In this document: piece after piece, positions 51,413 through 61,124 of the stretch | Numbering within the stretch: the stretch's first letter is position 1 | How the letters are laid out: each line of letters opens with the position of its first letter | DNA from: CAIWHR01 sp963843595 | GTDB taxonomy: Bacteria; Pseudomonadota; Gammaproteobacteria; Burkholderiales; Casimicrobiaceae | Direction of reading: 5' to 3' | NCBI GenBank assembly: GCA_963843595.1 | Contig: CAWJLG010000022.1 | Coordinates: 62,001 to 126,000, forward strand | Length of the DNA: 64,000 nt | Made by a program: the position numbers and the translations under genes | Notes under the pieces: generated by a model | What the model was told of the DNA's origin: nothing | Database searches by the model: none | The model's input: only the letters and a program-made list of their open reading frames with translations

Positions 51413-52285
51413 CGGGAGAGCCTCTTCATCATGAAGTAGACGATCGGCAGCACCGCGGCATCGCGCGACGATCGTCGCCATCGCGAGGCTCGACCTGGTC
51501 GAGGCGAAGGTAGCGAATGCCCAGCGTGGCGAGCACGTGCGTGAGGTCCGCGGGCCCGCCGCCGGTGAGCAGGTACACGCTGTTGAAGTCGCCGATCGTC
51601 CAGATCATCGAGAGGATCGGCGACGTCAGGTACAGCGTGCGGATTGCGGGCCACGTGACCCAGCGAAACTTCTGCCAGACGTCGCGCCGTCGACGCTCGC
51701 CGCTTCGTAGAGCTCGGCGGGAATGGCCAGCCGGCCGGCGATCAGGATCAGCGTCCAGAACGGAAGCGACTTCCAGATGTGGACGAGCATCGCCGTCGAC
51801 AGTGCGATCCACTGGTCGTTGAGCCAGTTCGGGCCGTCCACGCCGGTGAGGCGGAAGATAATCGAGTTGATGATCCCCCACTCGGGATTGAGCATGAACC
51901 GGATCGACAGGATGGTGGGAATTGACGGAATCGCCCAGGGAAGAATGAACAGCAGCGACAGCCACCTGATCCAGGTCTCGGCGCGTACGAAGAAGCCCGA
52001 CAGCACCAGCGCCGCCAGAAACTTGAGGTTCACGCCGACGACCAGGAAGATCAGCGTGTTCAGCACCGTCTTCGCGAACATCGGGTCGTCGAACAGCTGG
52101 ACGTAGCTCGCGGGGTGGCGTGCAAGCCACAGCCCGTAGGCGACGGGGTACAGCACGAACACGAGGAAGACCAGGACGTAGGGCGCGATCAGGATCAGAC
52201 CCCACGCCTGCCACGGCGACAGGCGCGGCTTGCCTGGTCCGGTCGGCGTGACCGGCGCAGCCTGCGGAAGTGCGATCGTCGACAT
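51409..52285 (-). pseudogene. sugar ABC permease 1 (MalF/UgpA-type), two frameshifts
   Basis: The first 200 residues are in one frame: RLSPWQAWGLILIAPYVLVFL, then about four helices and the EAA motif region PAELYEAASVDGAT. After a break near 51685 the second frame gives WQKFRWVTWPAIRTLYLTSP and SVYLLTGGGPADLTHVLAT. After another near 51490 the last frame gives VLPIVYFMMKRLSR. Together this is a full permease of about 292 residues. It follows the solute-binding protein gene after a hairpin. Confidence 0.75.
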
Positions 52286-52345
52286 GGCGAAGGAGCGTCA
52301 GCCGTGAAATCCGGAGACAGCAGCCGGCGCAGCCAGCCGCTCTCT

Positions 52346-52373
52346 CCGGCGCTCCCTTGGGAGGAAGCGCCGG
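52346..52373 (-). terminator. intercistronic hairpin after the sugar-binding protein gene
   Basis: CCGGCGCT and AGCGCCGG pair perfectly around an inner CTCCC/GGGAG-like stem in the 99 bases between the binding-protein stop and permease 1. No T-run follows. Such hairpins usually protect the upstream mRNA and lower permease expression relative to the binding protein. Confidence 0.5.
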
Positions 52374-52384
52374 CCGGCTGGAGT

Positions 52385-53761
52385 TCAGCCTGCGACCGTC
52401 TTGATGCGCGCGATCATCTCGTCGACCGCTTTCTCCGCGGTCCAGTTGTCATTGATCACGCGGCTCACCGCCTTCATCCACACGTTCTCGTTGTTGAGGA
52501 TCGTGAATTTGTAGTTCTTCGTGAACTCGAAATTCGTCGTCCCGGCGTTGAACTGGTTGTAGACCGCCTTGCGGTGGGGATCGGCCTGCCAGAACGGGCT
52601 CTGCGTACCCGCCTTGGTCACCGGGTACCAGCGCCCGAGCGAGCCCTCGACGTACGGCCGGAGGTTATCCTCCTGCAGCAGGAACGCGACGAACTCCTTC
52701 GCCCGTTTCTTGTTCTTCGCATCGGCAAACACGACGCCGGTCTTCACCGCCGCGCGATACTGCATCGGCGATCCGTCGGGCTTCCTCGGGAAGCCGGCGG
52801 TGGCGATCAGCTCGTCGTAGTTCTTCTTCGCCTGCGCGCGCTGCTCCGCCGTCAGCGACGGGTTGTTCGCGTCGTCGAGCCACTTGGCGGCGATCGAGAT
52901 CGTCGCATTGTGCGTCATCAGAATCGTCTTGTTGTGGAAGGCGACGTTGTTGTCGGGATCCTTCCACGACGTCGACGACGGCGGCGTGCAGCCGCGCAGG
53001 CGCACGCTCGCGTAGTCCTTGACCGTGGCGACCAGGCCGGCGCGGACCTTTGGATCGTCGACCAGCAACTTCCCGTTGTCGTCGACGAGTTTGACGTTGT
53101 ACGCGTCCATGTACGTCAGGAACGAGTAGAACGCGTCACTCGAATCGACGCCCAGCGGCTCGCCGATGGCGTAGGTACGCTTGCCGGTCTTGCTGCGGTG
53201 CGCCGGCTGCACCTTCTCGCACCAGAAGTCCCAGTAGGCCTTCCATCCAGTCGGAATGTCGGACTCCTTGAATCCGGCCTCGCCCAGCATGTCCTTCCAG
53301 TACTGGATGTGCATCGTCTGCTGCTTCAACGGAAACGCGTAGTACGCGCGCTTCTTGGTCTTGTCGTTGTAGAGATATGTCGTCTCGAGCGTGTTCTTGA
53401 GGAACTTGTCTTTCATCGGCACGAGCACGTCGGAGATGTCCTCCAGCTTTCCGTCGAACGCCCACTTGCCGGTGACCTGGAAATCGTAGACGTCGATGTA
53501 GGCGACGTCCGGAGGCGTGCCGGCGTCGAGCGCCGATACCGTCTTCGGAATGCCGTCCTGCACCGCGTACTGCGAGAGTTCGACCTTGACCCCGGTCTTG
53601 TCCTCGAACTTTTTGATCGCCGCGTAGAGAGCGTCGTCCTCGGACTTGTAGAACCCCTTGACCCACCAGACGGTGAGCTTTTCCTGCGCGACCGCGGGCG
53701 CGGCGGCACAGAGCACTCCGACCGCGATCAATGCGGCAAAGAGCCTGGACATCATCTTCAT
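52385..53761 (-). CDS. sugar ABC transporter solute-binding protein (family 1)
   Basis: This 458-residue periplasmic protein has a signal peptide (LFAALIAVGVLCAAAPAVAQ) and a two-lobed MalE-type fold starting EKLTVWWVKGFYKSEDDALYA. Features include PPDVAYIDVYDF, YYAFPLKQQTMHIQYWKDM and SLGRWYPVTKAG. It captures a sugar or sugar acid for the ABC permeases. A very good AGGAGGAG precedes the ATG. A TTGACA/TACGCT promoter lies 60 bases upstream, so it probably starts its own transcript within the island. Confidence 0.92.
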   Translation of the reverse strand: MKMMSRLFAALIAVGVLCAAAPAVAQEKLTVWWVKGFYKSEDDALYAAIKKFEDKTGVKVELSQYAVQDGIPKTVSALDAGTPPDVAYIDVYDFQVTGKWAFDGKLEDISDVLVPMKDKFLKNTLETTYLYNDKTKKRAYYAFPLKQQTMHIQYWKDMLGEAGFKESDIPTGWKAYWDFWCEKVQPAHRSKTGKRTYAIGEPLGVDSSDAFYSFLTYMDAYNVKLVDDNGKLLVDDPKVRAGLVATVKDYASVRLRGCTPPSSTSWKDPDNNVAFHNKTILMTHNATISIAAKWLDDANNPSLTAEQRAQAKKNYDELIATAGFPRKPDGSPMQYRAAVKTGVVFADAKNKKRAKEFVAFLLQEDNLRPYVEGSLGRWYPVTKAGTQSPFWQADPHRKAVYNQFNAGTTNFEFTKNYKFTILNNENVWMKAVSRVINDNWTAEKAVDEMIARIKTVAG

Positions 53762-53821
53762 GAAACTCCTCCTGCAAGAAAAAAAGCCGAGTTCATCATC
53801 GGGAAATCGCCTCCGCGAAGC

Positions 53822-53850
53822 AGCGTACGGGCTGCCTCACGGCCTGTCAA
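53822..53850 (-). promoter_or_regulatory. promoter of the sugar-binding protein gene
   Basis: On the minus strand a perfect TTGACA (53850-53845) and TACGCT (53827-53822) are separated by 17 bases, 60 bases upstream of the ATG. The -35 is consensus; the -10 matches at three positions. Confidence 0.5.
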
Positions 53851-53912
53851 ACTGCGGCGCGTCCGCCGCGCTTCACTCCTTCAGCTCGTCACCTTCCCTC
53901 TGGTCACCGCCG

Positions 53913-55448
53913 TCACATGACGGCGCCGAGATACCACGGCACGAATTCGCTCTGGCCGTAACCGTGCCGTTCGCTTTTCGATTTGCTGCCCGATGCCGTG
54001 TCGAGGATCAACCGGAACAGCCGGTCGCCGGCCTCGTCGATCGTCGACGTGCCGTCGGCGATCTCGCCGCAGTTGAGGTCGATGTCCTCTTCCTGCTTCA
54101 CCCACAGGGCGGTGTTGGTCGAGAGCTTCAGCGACGGCGACGGTGCACAGCCGTACGCGGATCCGCGTCCGGTCGTGAACACGATCATGTTGGCACCGCC
54201 CGCCACCTGCCCGGTGGCCGACACCGGGTCGTAGCCCGGCGTGTCCATGTAGACGAAGCCTTTGGCCGTGACCGGTTCCGCATACTCGTAGACGTCCACC
54301 AGATTCGTCGTGCCGCCCTTGGCCACGGCACCCAGCGACTTCTCGAGGATCGTCGTGAGCCCGCCGGCCTTGTTGCCCGGCGACGGATTGTTGTTCATTT
54401 CGCCCTTCTCGCGTGTCGTGTAATCCTCCCACCACCTGATGCGCGCGATCAGCTTTTCGCCGACCGGCCGCGACACGGCACGCCGGGTCAGCAGGTGCTC
54501 GGCGCCATAGATCTCGGGCGTTTCGGAAAGGATGGCGGTGCCCCCGTGGCGGACGAGGAGATCGACGGCCGCGCCGAGCGCCGGGTTCGCGGTGATCCCC
54601 GAGTAGCCGTCCGACCCGCCGCACTGCAGGCCGATGACAAGGTGCGAGGCCGGCACCGGCTGGCGCGTCACGTCATTGGCGTGCGGCAGCATCTCGTCGA
54701 TCATGCCGATGCCGCGCGCGATCGTCTTCGCCGTGCCGCCGGTGTCCTGGATGCTGAACGTGCGCAGCAGCGGGCCTTCCTCGAGATTCTGCGCCCCGAG
54801 CAACGCGCTGATCTGGTTTGCCTCGCAGCCGAGGCCGACCACCAGCACACCGGCGAAATTCGCGTGCCGCGCATAGCCGCCGAGCGTGCGGCGGAGCACC
54901 TTCATGCCGTCGCCCTGCGTGTCCATCCCGCAGCCGGAGCCGTGCGTCAGCGCCACTACGCCGTCGATGTTGGGAAAAGCCGCGAGCCGTTCGCGCGTGA
55001 AGTGGTCGGCGATCCCGCGTGCAACGGTGGCCGAGCAGTTCACCGTCGACAGGATGCCGATGTAGTTGCGGGTCGCCACGCGACCCGCATTGGGCCCGTC
55101 CCGACGGACGATGCCCATGAACGTCGCGGCAGGCTGCATGTACTGCGTTGGCTTGGCGTCGGCACCGAACGCATAATCCCGCTCGAATGCCCCCATGGCC
55201 AGGTTGTTCAGATGCACGTGCTCGCCGGGCGCGATGTCGCGGCTCGCAAAGCCGATGATCTGGTTGTAACGCTTGACCGGCTCGCCAGCACGGATCGCCC
55301 GTGTCGCCACCTTGTGTCCGGGCGGCACGAGGCCGGCGACGGTCAGCTTCTCGTCGATGAGTTGGGTGCCCCCGACGAGCTGCGAGCGGGCGATGACGAC
55401 GTCGTCGTTCGGATGCAGGCGGATCGTGAGGGATGCGCGTGTCAGCAC
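53913..55448 (-). CDS. UxaA/GarD-family dehydratase, fused form
   Basis: This 511-residue protein joins an N-terminal SAF domain (about 1-95, LTIRLHPNDDVVIARSQ, GEHVHLNNLAMG) to the galactarate/altronate dehydratase catalytic domain. Motifs include ATRNYIGILSTVNCSATVA, GVVALTHGSGCGMDTQGDG, VGLGCEANQISAL, GLQCGGSDGYSGITANPALG and FTTGRGSAYGCAPSPSLK. It dehydrates a hexonate or hexarate to a 2-keto-3-deoxy product using iron. The GTG start at 55448 has AAGGAGG upstream. It sits 13 bases after the enolase-superfamily gene. Compare the split version at 42559-44782. Confidence 0.93.
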   Translation of the reverse strand: MLTRASLTIRLHPNDDVVIARSQLVGGTQLIDEKLTVAGLVPPGHKVATRAIRAGEPVKRYNQIIGFASRDIAPGEHVHLNNLAMGAFERDYAFGADAKPTQYMQPAATFMGIVRRDGPNAGRVATRNYIGILSTVNCSATVARGIADHFTRERLAAFPNIDGVVALTHGSGCGMDTQGDGMKVLRRTLGGYARHANFAGVLVVGLGCEANQISALLGAQNLEEGPLLRTFSIQDTGGTAKTIARGIGMIDEMLPHANDVTRQPVPASHLVIGLQCGGSDGYSGITANPALGAAVDLLVRHGGTAILSETPEIYGAEHLLTRRAVSRPVGEKLIARIRWWEDYTTREKGEMNNNPSPGNKAGGLTTILEKSLGAVAKGGTTNLVDVYEYAEPVTAKGFVYMDTPGYDPVSATGQVAGGANMIVFTTGRGSAYGCAPSPSLKLSTNTALWVKQEEDIDLNCGEIADGTSTIDEAGDRLFRLILDTASGSKSKSERHGYGQSEFVPWYLGAVM

Positions 55449-55461
55449 GGCGCCTCCTTGG

Positions 55462-56586
55462 TCAGTTGGGAACGCGGCAGCGCGCGACGGCGCGCTGTTC
55501 GACGGCCGGCCAGTCCCACGCGATGCCGACGCCGGGTGCCGGCGGTGCCACGGCGAAGCCATCGGCGATGGCGAGGCGGGACGTGGTGAGTTCGTCGAGT
55601 TGGGGAATGTATTCGACCCAGGCGGCGCTGGGCACGGCCGCCGTCAGCGAGACGTGCAATTCCATCAGGAAATGTGGGCAGACCGCCACGTTGAAGGTCT
55701 CCGCGAGGTGCGCAACCTTGAGCCACGGCGTGATGCCGCCGATGCGCGCAACATCCGGCTGGACGATCGAGCATGCGCCCCGCTCCAGATACTCGCGAAA
55801 GTGCGCGGGGTGGTAAAGCGATTCGCCGACCGCGATCGGGATCGCAGTGTGCGCCGCCAGCTCCACGTGCCCGCCGAGGTCCTCCGCCGGCAGCGGCTCT
55901 TCCAGCCACGCGAGGCCGAAGGGCTCGAACGCGCGGGCGCGGCGGATCGCCTCCGCGACGGTGAAGCACTGGTTGGCGTCGACCATGATCTCGAACGCGT
56001 CGCCGACCGCGTCGCGCACCGCCCTCAGGCGCGCGACGTCCTCGGATACGTGCGGCCGCCCGACCTTGAGCTTCGCGCCGCGAAAGCCCTGCGCTTTCGC
56101 GGCGACGGTCTGCTCGACGAGCGCCTCGGTGGGCAAATGCAGCCAGCCGCCTTCGGTGGTGTAGACGGGCACCTTCGGCTGCGCGCCGCCGGCGACCTTC
56201 CACAGTGGGGTGCCGAAGCGTTTGCAGCGCAGGTCCCACAGCGCGGTGTCGACGGCGGCGAGCGCCAGGCTCGTGATCGCCCCGACAGCCGTCGCATGCG
56301 TGTGGAAGAACAGATCCTTCCAGATCGCCTCGATGCATTCCGGATCGCGCCCGACGAGCTTCGGCACGAGATGATCGGCGAGCAGCGCCACCACCGACGA
56401 GCCGCCGGTGCCGATCGTGTAGGTGTAGCCGATCCCCTCGCTGCCGTCGTCGCAGACAAGCCGCACGAGCGGCGTCTCCTGCTTGACGAACGCCTGGATC
56501 GCGTCGGTGCGCACGACCTTCGGCGCGAGGTCGACCTGCAGGATCTCGATGCGTTCAATCGTCGTGTTCACGCAACTCGCGCTCAT
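55462..56586 (-). CDS. mandelate racemase/enolase-superfamily enzyme
   Basis: This 374-residue enzyme has the superfamily fold. The first catalytic lysines are in FRGAKLKVGRPH near residue 168, metal ligands in IMVDANQCF, WLEEPLPAED and VGESLY, and a catalytic His in VCPHFLMELH. It belongs to the mandelate racemase subgroup, which includes sugar-acid dehydratases. The substrate is likely a hexonate or lactone product, not fixed by sequence. Its ATG overlaps the dctM stop by 4 bases (ATGA). Confidence 0.9.
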   Translation of the reverse strand: MSASCVNTTIERIEILQVDLAPKVVRTDAIQAFVKQETPLVRLVCDDGSEGIGYTYTIGTGGSSVVALLADHLVPKLVGRDPECIEAIWKDLFFHTHATAVGAITSLALAAVDTALWDLRCKRFGTPLWKVAGGAQPKVPVYTTEGGWLHLPTEALVEQTVAAKAQGFRGAKLKVGRPHVSEDVARLRAVRDAVGDAFEIMVDANQCFTVAEAIRRARAFEPFGLAWLEEPLPAEDLGGHVELAAHTAIPIAVGESLYHPAHFREYLERGACSIVQPDVARIGGITPWLKVAHLAETFNVAVCPHFLMELHVSLTAAVPSAAWVEYIPQLDELTTSRLAIADGFAVAPPAPGVGIAWDWPAVEQRAVARCRVPN

Positions 56587-57978
56587 GACAGGAGGCGCGG
56601 CAGCCACAGCGAGATCTGCGGCACGTAGGTGATCAGGGCCAGGCTCAGCAGCAACGGAACGAGCCACGGCAGGATCGCCATCGTCGTCTTCTCGATCGAA
56701 AGCCCTGCGACGCGCGCGAGCACGAACAGCACCATGCCCATCGGCGGATGGAGGAGGCCGATCATAAGATTGAGAACCATGATCAGCCCGAAGTGCACCG
56801 GATCGACCCCGAGCTGCTGAACGACGGGCATCAGCACCGGCACGAGGATCAGAATGGCCGCGGTCGGTTCCAGGAAGCAGCCGACGAACAGCATGAGCAC
56901 GTTCGCGAGCAGCAGGAACAGCCACGCCTCGTGTGTGAACGACAGCACCCACACCGCCACCATGTCGGTCACCCGCGTCGCCGTGAGCAGCCAGCCAAAG
57001 ATCGACGCCGCCGCGACGATGAACATCACGACGGCCGTGGTCTCGATCGTGTCCATCGAGACCTTGATCAGCATCTTCCATGTGAGCGTGCGGTACCAGA
57101 CGAGGCCGAGAACGAGTGCCCACACCAGGCGGCGATGGCGCCTTCGGTCGGCGTGAAGATCCCGGTTGTCATCCCGCCGATCAGCAGCACCGGCGTCATG
57201 ATCGGCATGACGGCGTCGAAGTTCCACCTTCAGTCCGCGCAAACAGCAGCACGACCGCCGCCGATCGCGAAATTGAACGAACCCGCCGAGCGCCTCGCGC
57301 CCCAGGAAATACGACGCGATGACGCACGATGACGACGCCAGCTCGACGAGCGCCTTCGCCACGCGCGACCCCTCGAGACTTCACGTCGGCGCCGTATTTG
57401 CGCGCAGAAGTAGGCGACGGTCAGCATCATCAGCACGGCCATCACGACGCCGGGAACGATGCCCGCGAGGAACAGCTGGCCGACGACGAGTCCGCCTGAT
57501 CCCGTAGATCACGAACGGCAGCGACGGTGGAATGATGGGACCGAGCGTCGCGGACGCGGCGGTGACGCCGACCGAGAACTCGGTCGTAGCCGTGGTCGCG
57601 CATTGCCTTGATCTCGATCGTGCCCAAGCCCGCCGGCGTCCGCAATCGCCGTGCCCGACATTCCCGCGAAAATCACCGAGCCCAGGATGTTCACGTGGCC
57701 GAGACCACCGCGCAGCCAACCAACGAGCGACAGCGCGAAGTTGTAGATGCGGTTGGTGATGCCCGCGTTGTTCATCAGGTTGCCGGCCATGATGAAGAAC
57801 GGCACGGCGAGCAGCGGAAAGCTGTCGATACCGCTGATCATCCGGTGGACGACGACGAACGGCGGCGACTCGCCGGTCAGCAGGATGTAGACGAGAGCGG
57901 AGCCCGCCATTGCGATCGCGACGGGCACGCCCGTCGCCATCATCGCGAGGAACGAGGCAGCAGTGCGCGGGGGCTCAC
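56583..57978 (-). pseudogene. dctM: TRAP transporter large permease DctM, multiple frameshifts
   Basis: About 465 codons spread over all frames encode DctM. The start region gives FLAMMATGVPVAIAMAGSAL. Next come FPLLAVPFFIMAGNLMNNAGIT, GTIEIKAMRDHGYD, VTAASATLGPIIPPSLPFVIYG and AVLMMLTVAYF. The last 210 residues are intact (ETTAVVMFIVAAASIFGW to ISLWLPRLLS). Breaks occur near 57955, 57640, 57590, 57490, 57380 and around 57110-57300. The GTG start at 57978 overlaps the dctQ stop (GTGA). Conserved family segments persist throughout, as with the broken ABC permease. Confidence 0.72.
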
Positions 57979-58570
57979 GACAGCTCCACCAATTCGGGTC
58001 GCTCGAGCACGCTGTAGCCGCGCCGCCAGTTGATGACCGCGACCTGCACCGATCGGATCGCGGCGATGGCGAAGCCGAACCGCGCAGACCGCGTACACGG
58101 TGTTCATCGGCAGATCCACGATGGTCATCTTGTAACTGCCCATCTTCTGCATCATCTGCCAGGTCAGCACGACTGCGTAGGCGAAGAACACGATGCGCAC
58201 CAAGTCGACCAGCGTCGCCAGCGCGCGACACGCCCGCGCCGGAAGGTATCGGTAGAACAGGTCGACGTGGATGTGGCGGTTGTCGCGGACCGCCCACGCG
58301 AGTGCGATAAAAACGACGCAGATCAGCAGGTAGCGGGCGATCTCCTCGGTCCAGGCGGCCGAGTCGTTCAGCGCGTAGCGCGTAAAGAACTGGTAGAAGA
58401 TGTCGGCGGCCAGCACCCAGAAGAACGCGAAGGCGATCCACGCCTCGAACGAATACGCCGTGAGATCGATCGGCGCATCGTGCGCGTGGAAATGGCCCGA
58501 CTCGTCGAGGATCTGCTCCTCGCCGGCGGGGGTCGTTTCGGGGTCTGGTTTGCATGGTTCGGTTCGCCAT
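57975..58570 (-). pseudogene. dctQ: TRAP transporter small permease DctQ, two frameshifts
   Basis: Starting near the ATG at 58570 (MANRTMQTRP), a break near 58545 leads to ETTPAGEEQILDESGHFHAH and SFEAWIAFAFFWVLAADIFYQFF. The frame continues through WTEEIARYLLICVVFIALAWAVRDNRHIHVD to LPMNTVYAVCA. A second break near 58085 leads to RRGYSVLERPELVELS and the stop at 57975. Four membrane helices are present. It is the small subunit that ties the binding protein to DctM. Confidence 0.72.
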
Positions 58571-58696
58571 TACCGCCGTGGCGCTCTGTCTCATTCACGC
58601 ATCGGCACGCAACCGGGGTCGTACAAAGGACGCCGACTTCAGTATCCCGGCGACGGGCCTAACGCGCCAGGCACGCAAATGCTCGATACGCGCGAA

Positions 58697-58726
58697 GGAC
58701 CGCGGGTCGCAACCGATCCGCGGTCC
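58697..58726 (-). terminator. intercistronic hairpin after dctP
   Basis: GGACCGCGG and CCGCGGTCC form a perfect 9-bp stem with a 12-base loop, between the dctP stop (58737) and the dctQ start (58570). No T-run follows. Its placement matches the hairpin after the other binding-protein gene at 52346-52373. Confidence 0.5.
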
Positions 58727-58929
58727 ACCGCCTGCGTCACTTGATCGCCTGAATCTTGTCCCAGTCAGCCTTGCTGTAGCCCATGGATTCGAGCGTAACG
58801 GTCTTCATGATCGCGTCCTGGAAACTCTTCTTGTCGACCGCGTGGACGTTGACGCCCTTCTTCCTGAACTCGTCCACGAGTTCCGCCTCGCGCTTCTTGA
58901 TGTCGTTGGTTGCGCCGGCAGCCGCCTCC

Positions 58930-59174
58930 TGCATCACGTCGGTGAAAATCTTCTTTTCGGCGTCGGTGAGCTTCGACCAGACCTGCGGGGCGACCTGCGT
59001 GGCCAGCGCGTCGACGATGTGGCCGGTGAGAATGATGTTCTTCTGGACCTCGTAGAACTTCTTCGCCTCGATCGTCGTCAGCGGGTTCTCCTGCGCATCG
59101 ACGGTGCCGTTCTGCAGGGCGAGGTACACCTCGGCGAACGCGATCGGCGTCGGATTCGCGCCGCAGGACTTCGG
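58930..59174. repeat. direct repeat within dctP, copy 2
   Basis: This 245-base segment matches 59201-59445 at about 91 % by hand count (22 differences, no gaps). The offset of 271 bases shifts the reading frame. The 26 bases between the copies include the junction GCGACCGCGGCCGAAGTCC (read on the minus strand). Confidence 0.85.
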
Positions 59175-59200
59175 CCGCGGTCGCATGCGCCGCGGCTTCC

Positions 59201-59445
59201 TGCGTCACATCGGTGAAGATCTTCTTGTCGGCGTCGGAGAGCTTCGACCAGACATGTGGCGCGACCTGCGTGGCGAGCGAATCGACGATGTGCCCCGTGA
59301 GGATGATGTTCTTCTGCACCTCGTAGAATTTCTTCGCCTCGATCGTCGTCAGCGGGTTCTCCTGCGCGTCGACGGTGCCGTTCTGCAGCGCGAGGTAGAC
59401 CTCCGCGAACGCGATCGGCGTCGGATTGGCGCCACAGGACTTCGG
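59201..59445. repeat. direct repeat within dctP, copy 1
   Basis: This is the upstream copy in the direction of transcription, in frame with the intact N-terminal part of dctP. See the partner at 58930-59174. Confidence 0.85.
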
Positions 59446-60035
59446 CAGCGCGAGATACGCGGGAACGTCGGGCACGCGCATCTTGAGGCCCTTCATCCCG
59501 GCGCAGTCGTTGAAGTCCTTGTTCGACGTCGACTGCCGGATGCCGTAGTAGGTCATCGCAGTGAGCTGGATGCCCGTCTTTTCCCGGTAGAGGTCGGCCA
59601 GTTCCTTGAATGCCGGGCTCTTGGACCACGCGATCAGATGATCGCCGTCCCGGAACGTGTACGGGTAGTAGCCGACGCCGATCCGCGGCGTCGTGCGCGC
59701 GGCGAACGACAGTCCGGAGATGATCATGTCGACGGTGCCGAGCGTGAGCCCCTGGTTGATGTCCGACTCCTTGCCGAGGCTGGAGGCCGGGAAGACGTCG
59801 ACGTGGTAGCGGCCAGCGGTGCGCTTCTCGATCTCGCCGGCGGCCCACACCGACCACTTGTGGAACGGCTCGCTGGTTTCGTAGACGTGCGCCCACTTGA
59901 GTTTGGTCTGCGCAGCGGCGGGGGCGATGGCGAGCGTCGACGCGACGGCGACCGCGCCGACCGACATGACGAGCTTGGTGATGAAATGCATGAACTCCTC
60001 CTTTGAAAGCGTTTTGCTGCGAATCTGCGAAGGCG

Positions 60036-61061
60036 TCAGGCGAAAACCACCTGCACCTTCGTGTTCCTGGTCTTGTCCGCCGCGGCCTCAAATGCGCTGA
60101 CCGCGTCGCGCAGGGGATACTGGCCCGACAGGAGCGGCCGGACGTCGACGCGGCGCGTCGACAGGTAGTCGACCGCCCAGTCGAACTCGATGCCCCAGCG
60201 GAACACGCCGCGGAGGTCGATCTCCTTGGCCATGATCTCGTTGACGACGAACGGCAGCGGCTCGTGCGGCAGCGTGCCCGCCTGGACGACGACCCCGCCC
60301 TTCCTGACCGCGGCAACGCAGGCCTTGAGCGCGCTGAAGTTGCCCGAGACCTCGTAGCAGACGTCGAACTGCGGCGCGGCGAGCGCGTCGCCGTCGCGGT
60401 CGGCGCGCAGGGTGACGTCGGCGCCGACTTCCTTCGCCTTCTCGAGCGGACGATCCAGCACGTCGGACACGGTGATCTTCTTTGCCCCCGCGAGGCGCGC
60501 GGCCATGACGGTCAGGCAGCCGATGGTCCCGGCACCTGTCACGAGCACCGACTTGCCGATCAGGTCGGGACCGCGATGGATCGTGTGCAGCGCCACCGCG
60601 AGCGGCTCGGCGAACGCGAGCTCGCCCAGCGACACGTCGCCGCCGACCGGATAGCACTGCCGCTCGCCCATCACGAAGTATTCGCGGAACATCCCCTGCA
60701 CGTGCGGGAACAGGCTCGCACTGCCGAGAAACTTCATGTTCGTGCACAGCTGCTCGCGGCCCGAACGGCACCCATCGCAGCGGCCGCAGGCGTGCGACGG
60801 CGACACGGCGACCTTGTCGCCGTTCTTGACCCGCGTGACGCCGGGACCGACGGCTTCGACCACCGCCGACGCCTCGTGCCCCGGGATCAGCGGCTCGCGC
60901 ACGACGAAGCTGCCGTTGCGACCCTCGAAGTAGTAGTGAAGGTCCGAACCGCAGATGCCGCCCGCTCCCAGCCGCAGCAGCACTTCGCCGGCGCCTGGCG
61001 CAGGCATGTCGAACGCGTCGAGCCTCAGATCTTCCTTGGCGTGGATGCGGCAGGCAAGCAT
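60036..61061 (-). CDS. L-idonate 5-dehydrogenase-like zinc alcohol dehydrogenase
   Basis: This 341-residue medium-chain dehydrogenase has the catalytic zinc region GICGSDLHYYFEG (Cys) and PGHEASA (His, Glu). The structural zinc site is CGRCDGCRSGREQLC, and the NAD-binding motif is VTGAGTIGCLTVMAARLAG near residue 170. The CGSDLHYY start is typical of L-idonate 5-dehydrogenase (IdnD), which oxidises L-idonate to 5-keto-gluconate. Other sugar acids or polyols remain possible. GGAGG precedes the ATG. It lies 45 bases upstream of dctP and 63 after gntR. Confidence 0.88.
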   Translation of the reverse strand: MLACRIHAKEDLRLDAFDMPAPGAGEVLLRLGAGGICGSDLHYYFEGRNGSFVVREPLIPGHEASAVVEAVGPGVTRVKNGDKVAVSPSHACGRCDGCRSGREQLCTNMKFLGSASLFPHVQGMFREYFVMGERQCYPVGGDVSLGELAFAEPLAVALHTIHRGPDLIGKSVLVTGAGTIGCLTVMAARLAGAKKITVSDVLDRPLEKAKEVGADVTLRADRDGDALAAPQFDVCYEVSGNFSALKACVAAVRKGGVVVQAGTLPHEPLPFVVNEIMAKEIDLRGVFRWGIEFDWAVDYLSTRRVDVRPLLSGQYPLRDAVSAFEAAADKTRNTKVQVVFA

Positions 61062-61124
61062 CGTGTGTCCTCCACGTTCCCCGCGAAGGGCCGGCTCGTC
61101 GCCGGCCGCTCGCGGGAAGGTATG

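Larger units (their letters stand above)
58737..59991 (-). pseudogene. dctP: TRAP solute-binding protein DctP with internal diverged duplication
   Basis: The first 270 residues are a normal DctP (signal AVAVASTLAIAPAAAQ; then KLKWAHVYETSEPFHKW; GGLKMRVPDVPAYL-type motif). A 245-base segment (KSCGANPTPIAFAEVYLALQ to TDVTQEAAA) then occurs a second time, 271 bases later and out of frame, and the proper C-terminus (DIKKREAELVDEFRKKG to KADWDKIQAIK) follows the second copy. Removing one copy restores a protein of about 325 residues. The two copies differ at about 22 positions, mostly third codon positions. AGGAGGAG precedes the ATG. Confidence 0.8.

Noticed and set aside
52115..55589. Two long plus-strand open frames (601 and 643 codons) opposite the binding protein and UxaA genes
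   Set aside because: They have no motifs and Arg/Asp-rich composition. The minus-strand genes have signal peptides, motifs and good ribosome binding sites.
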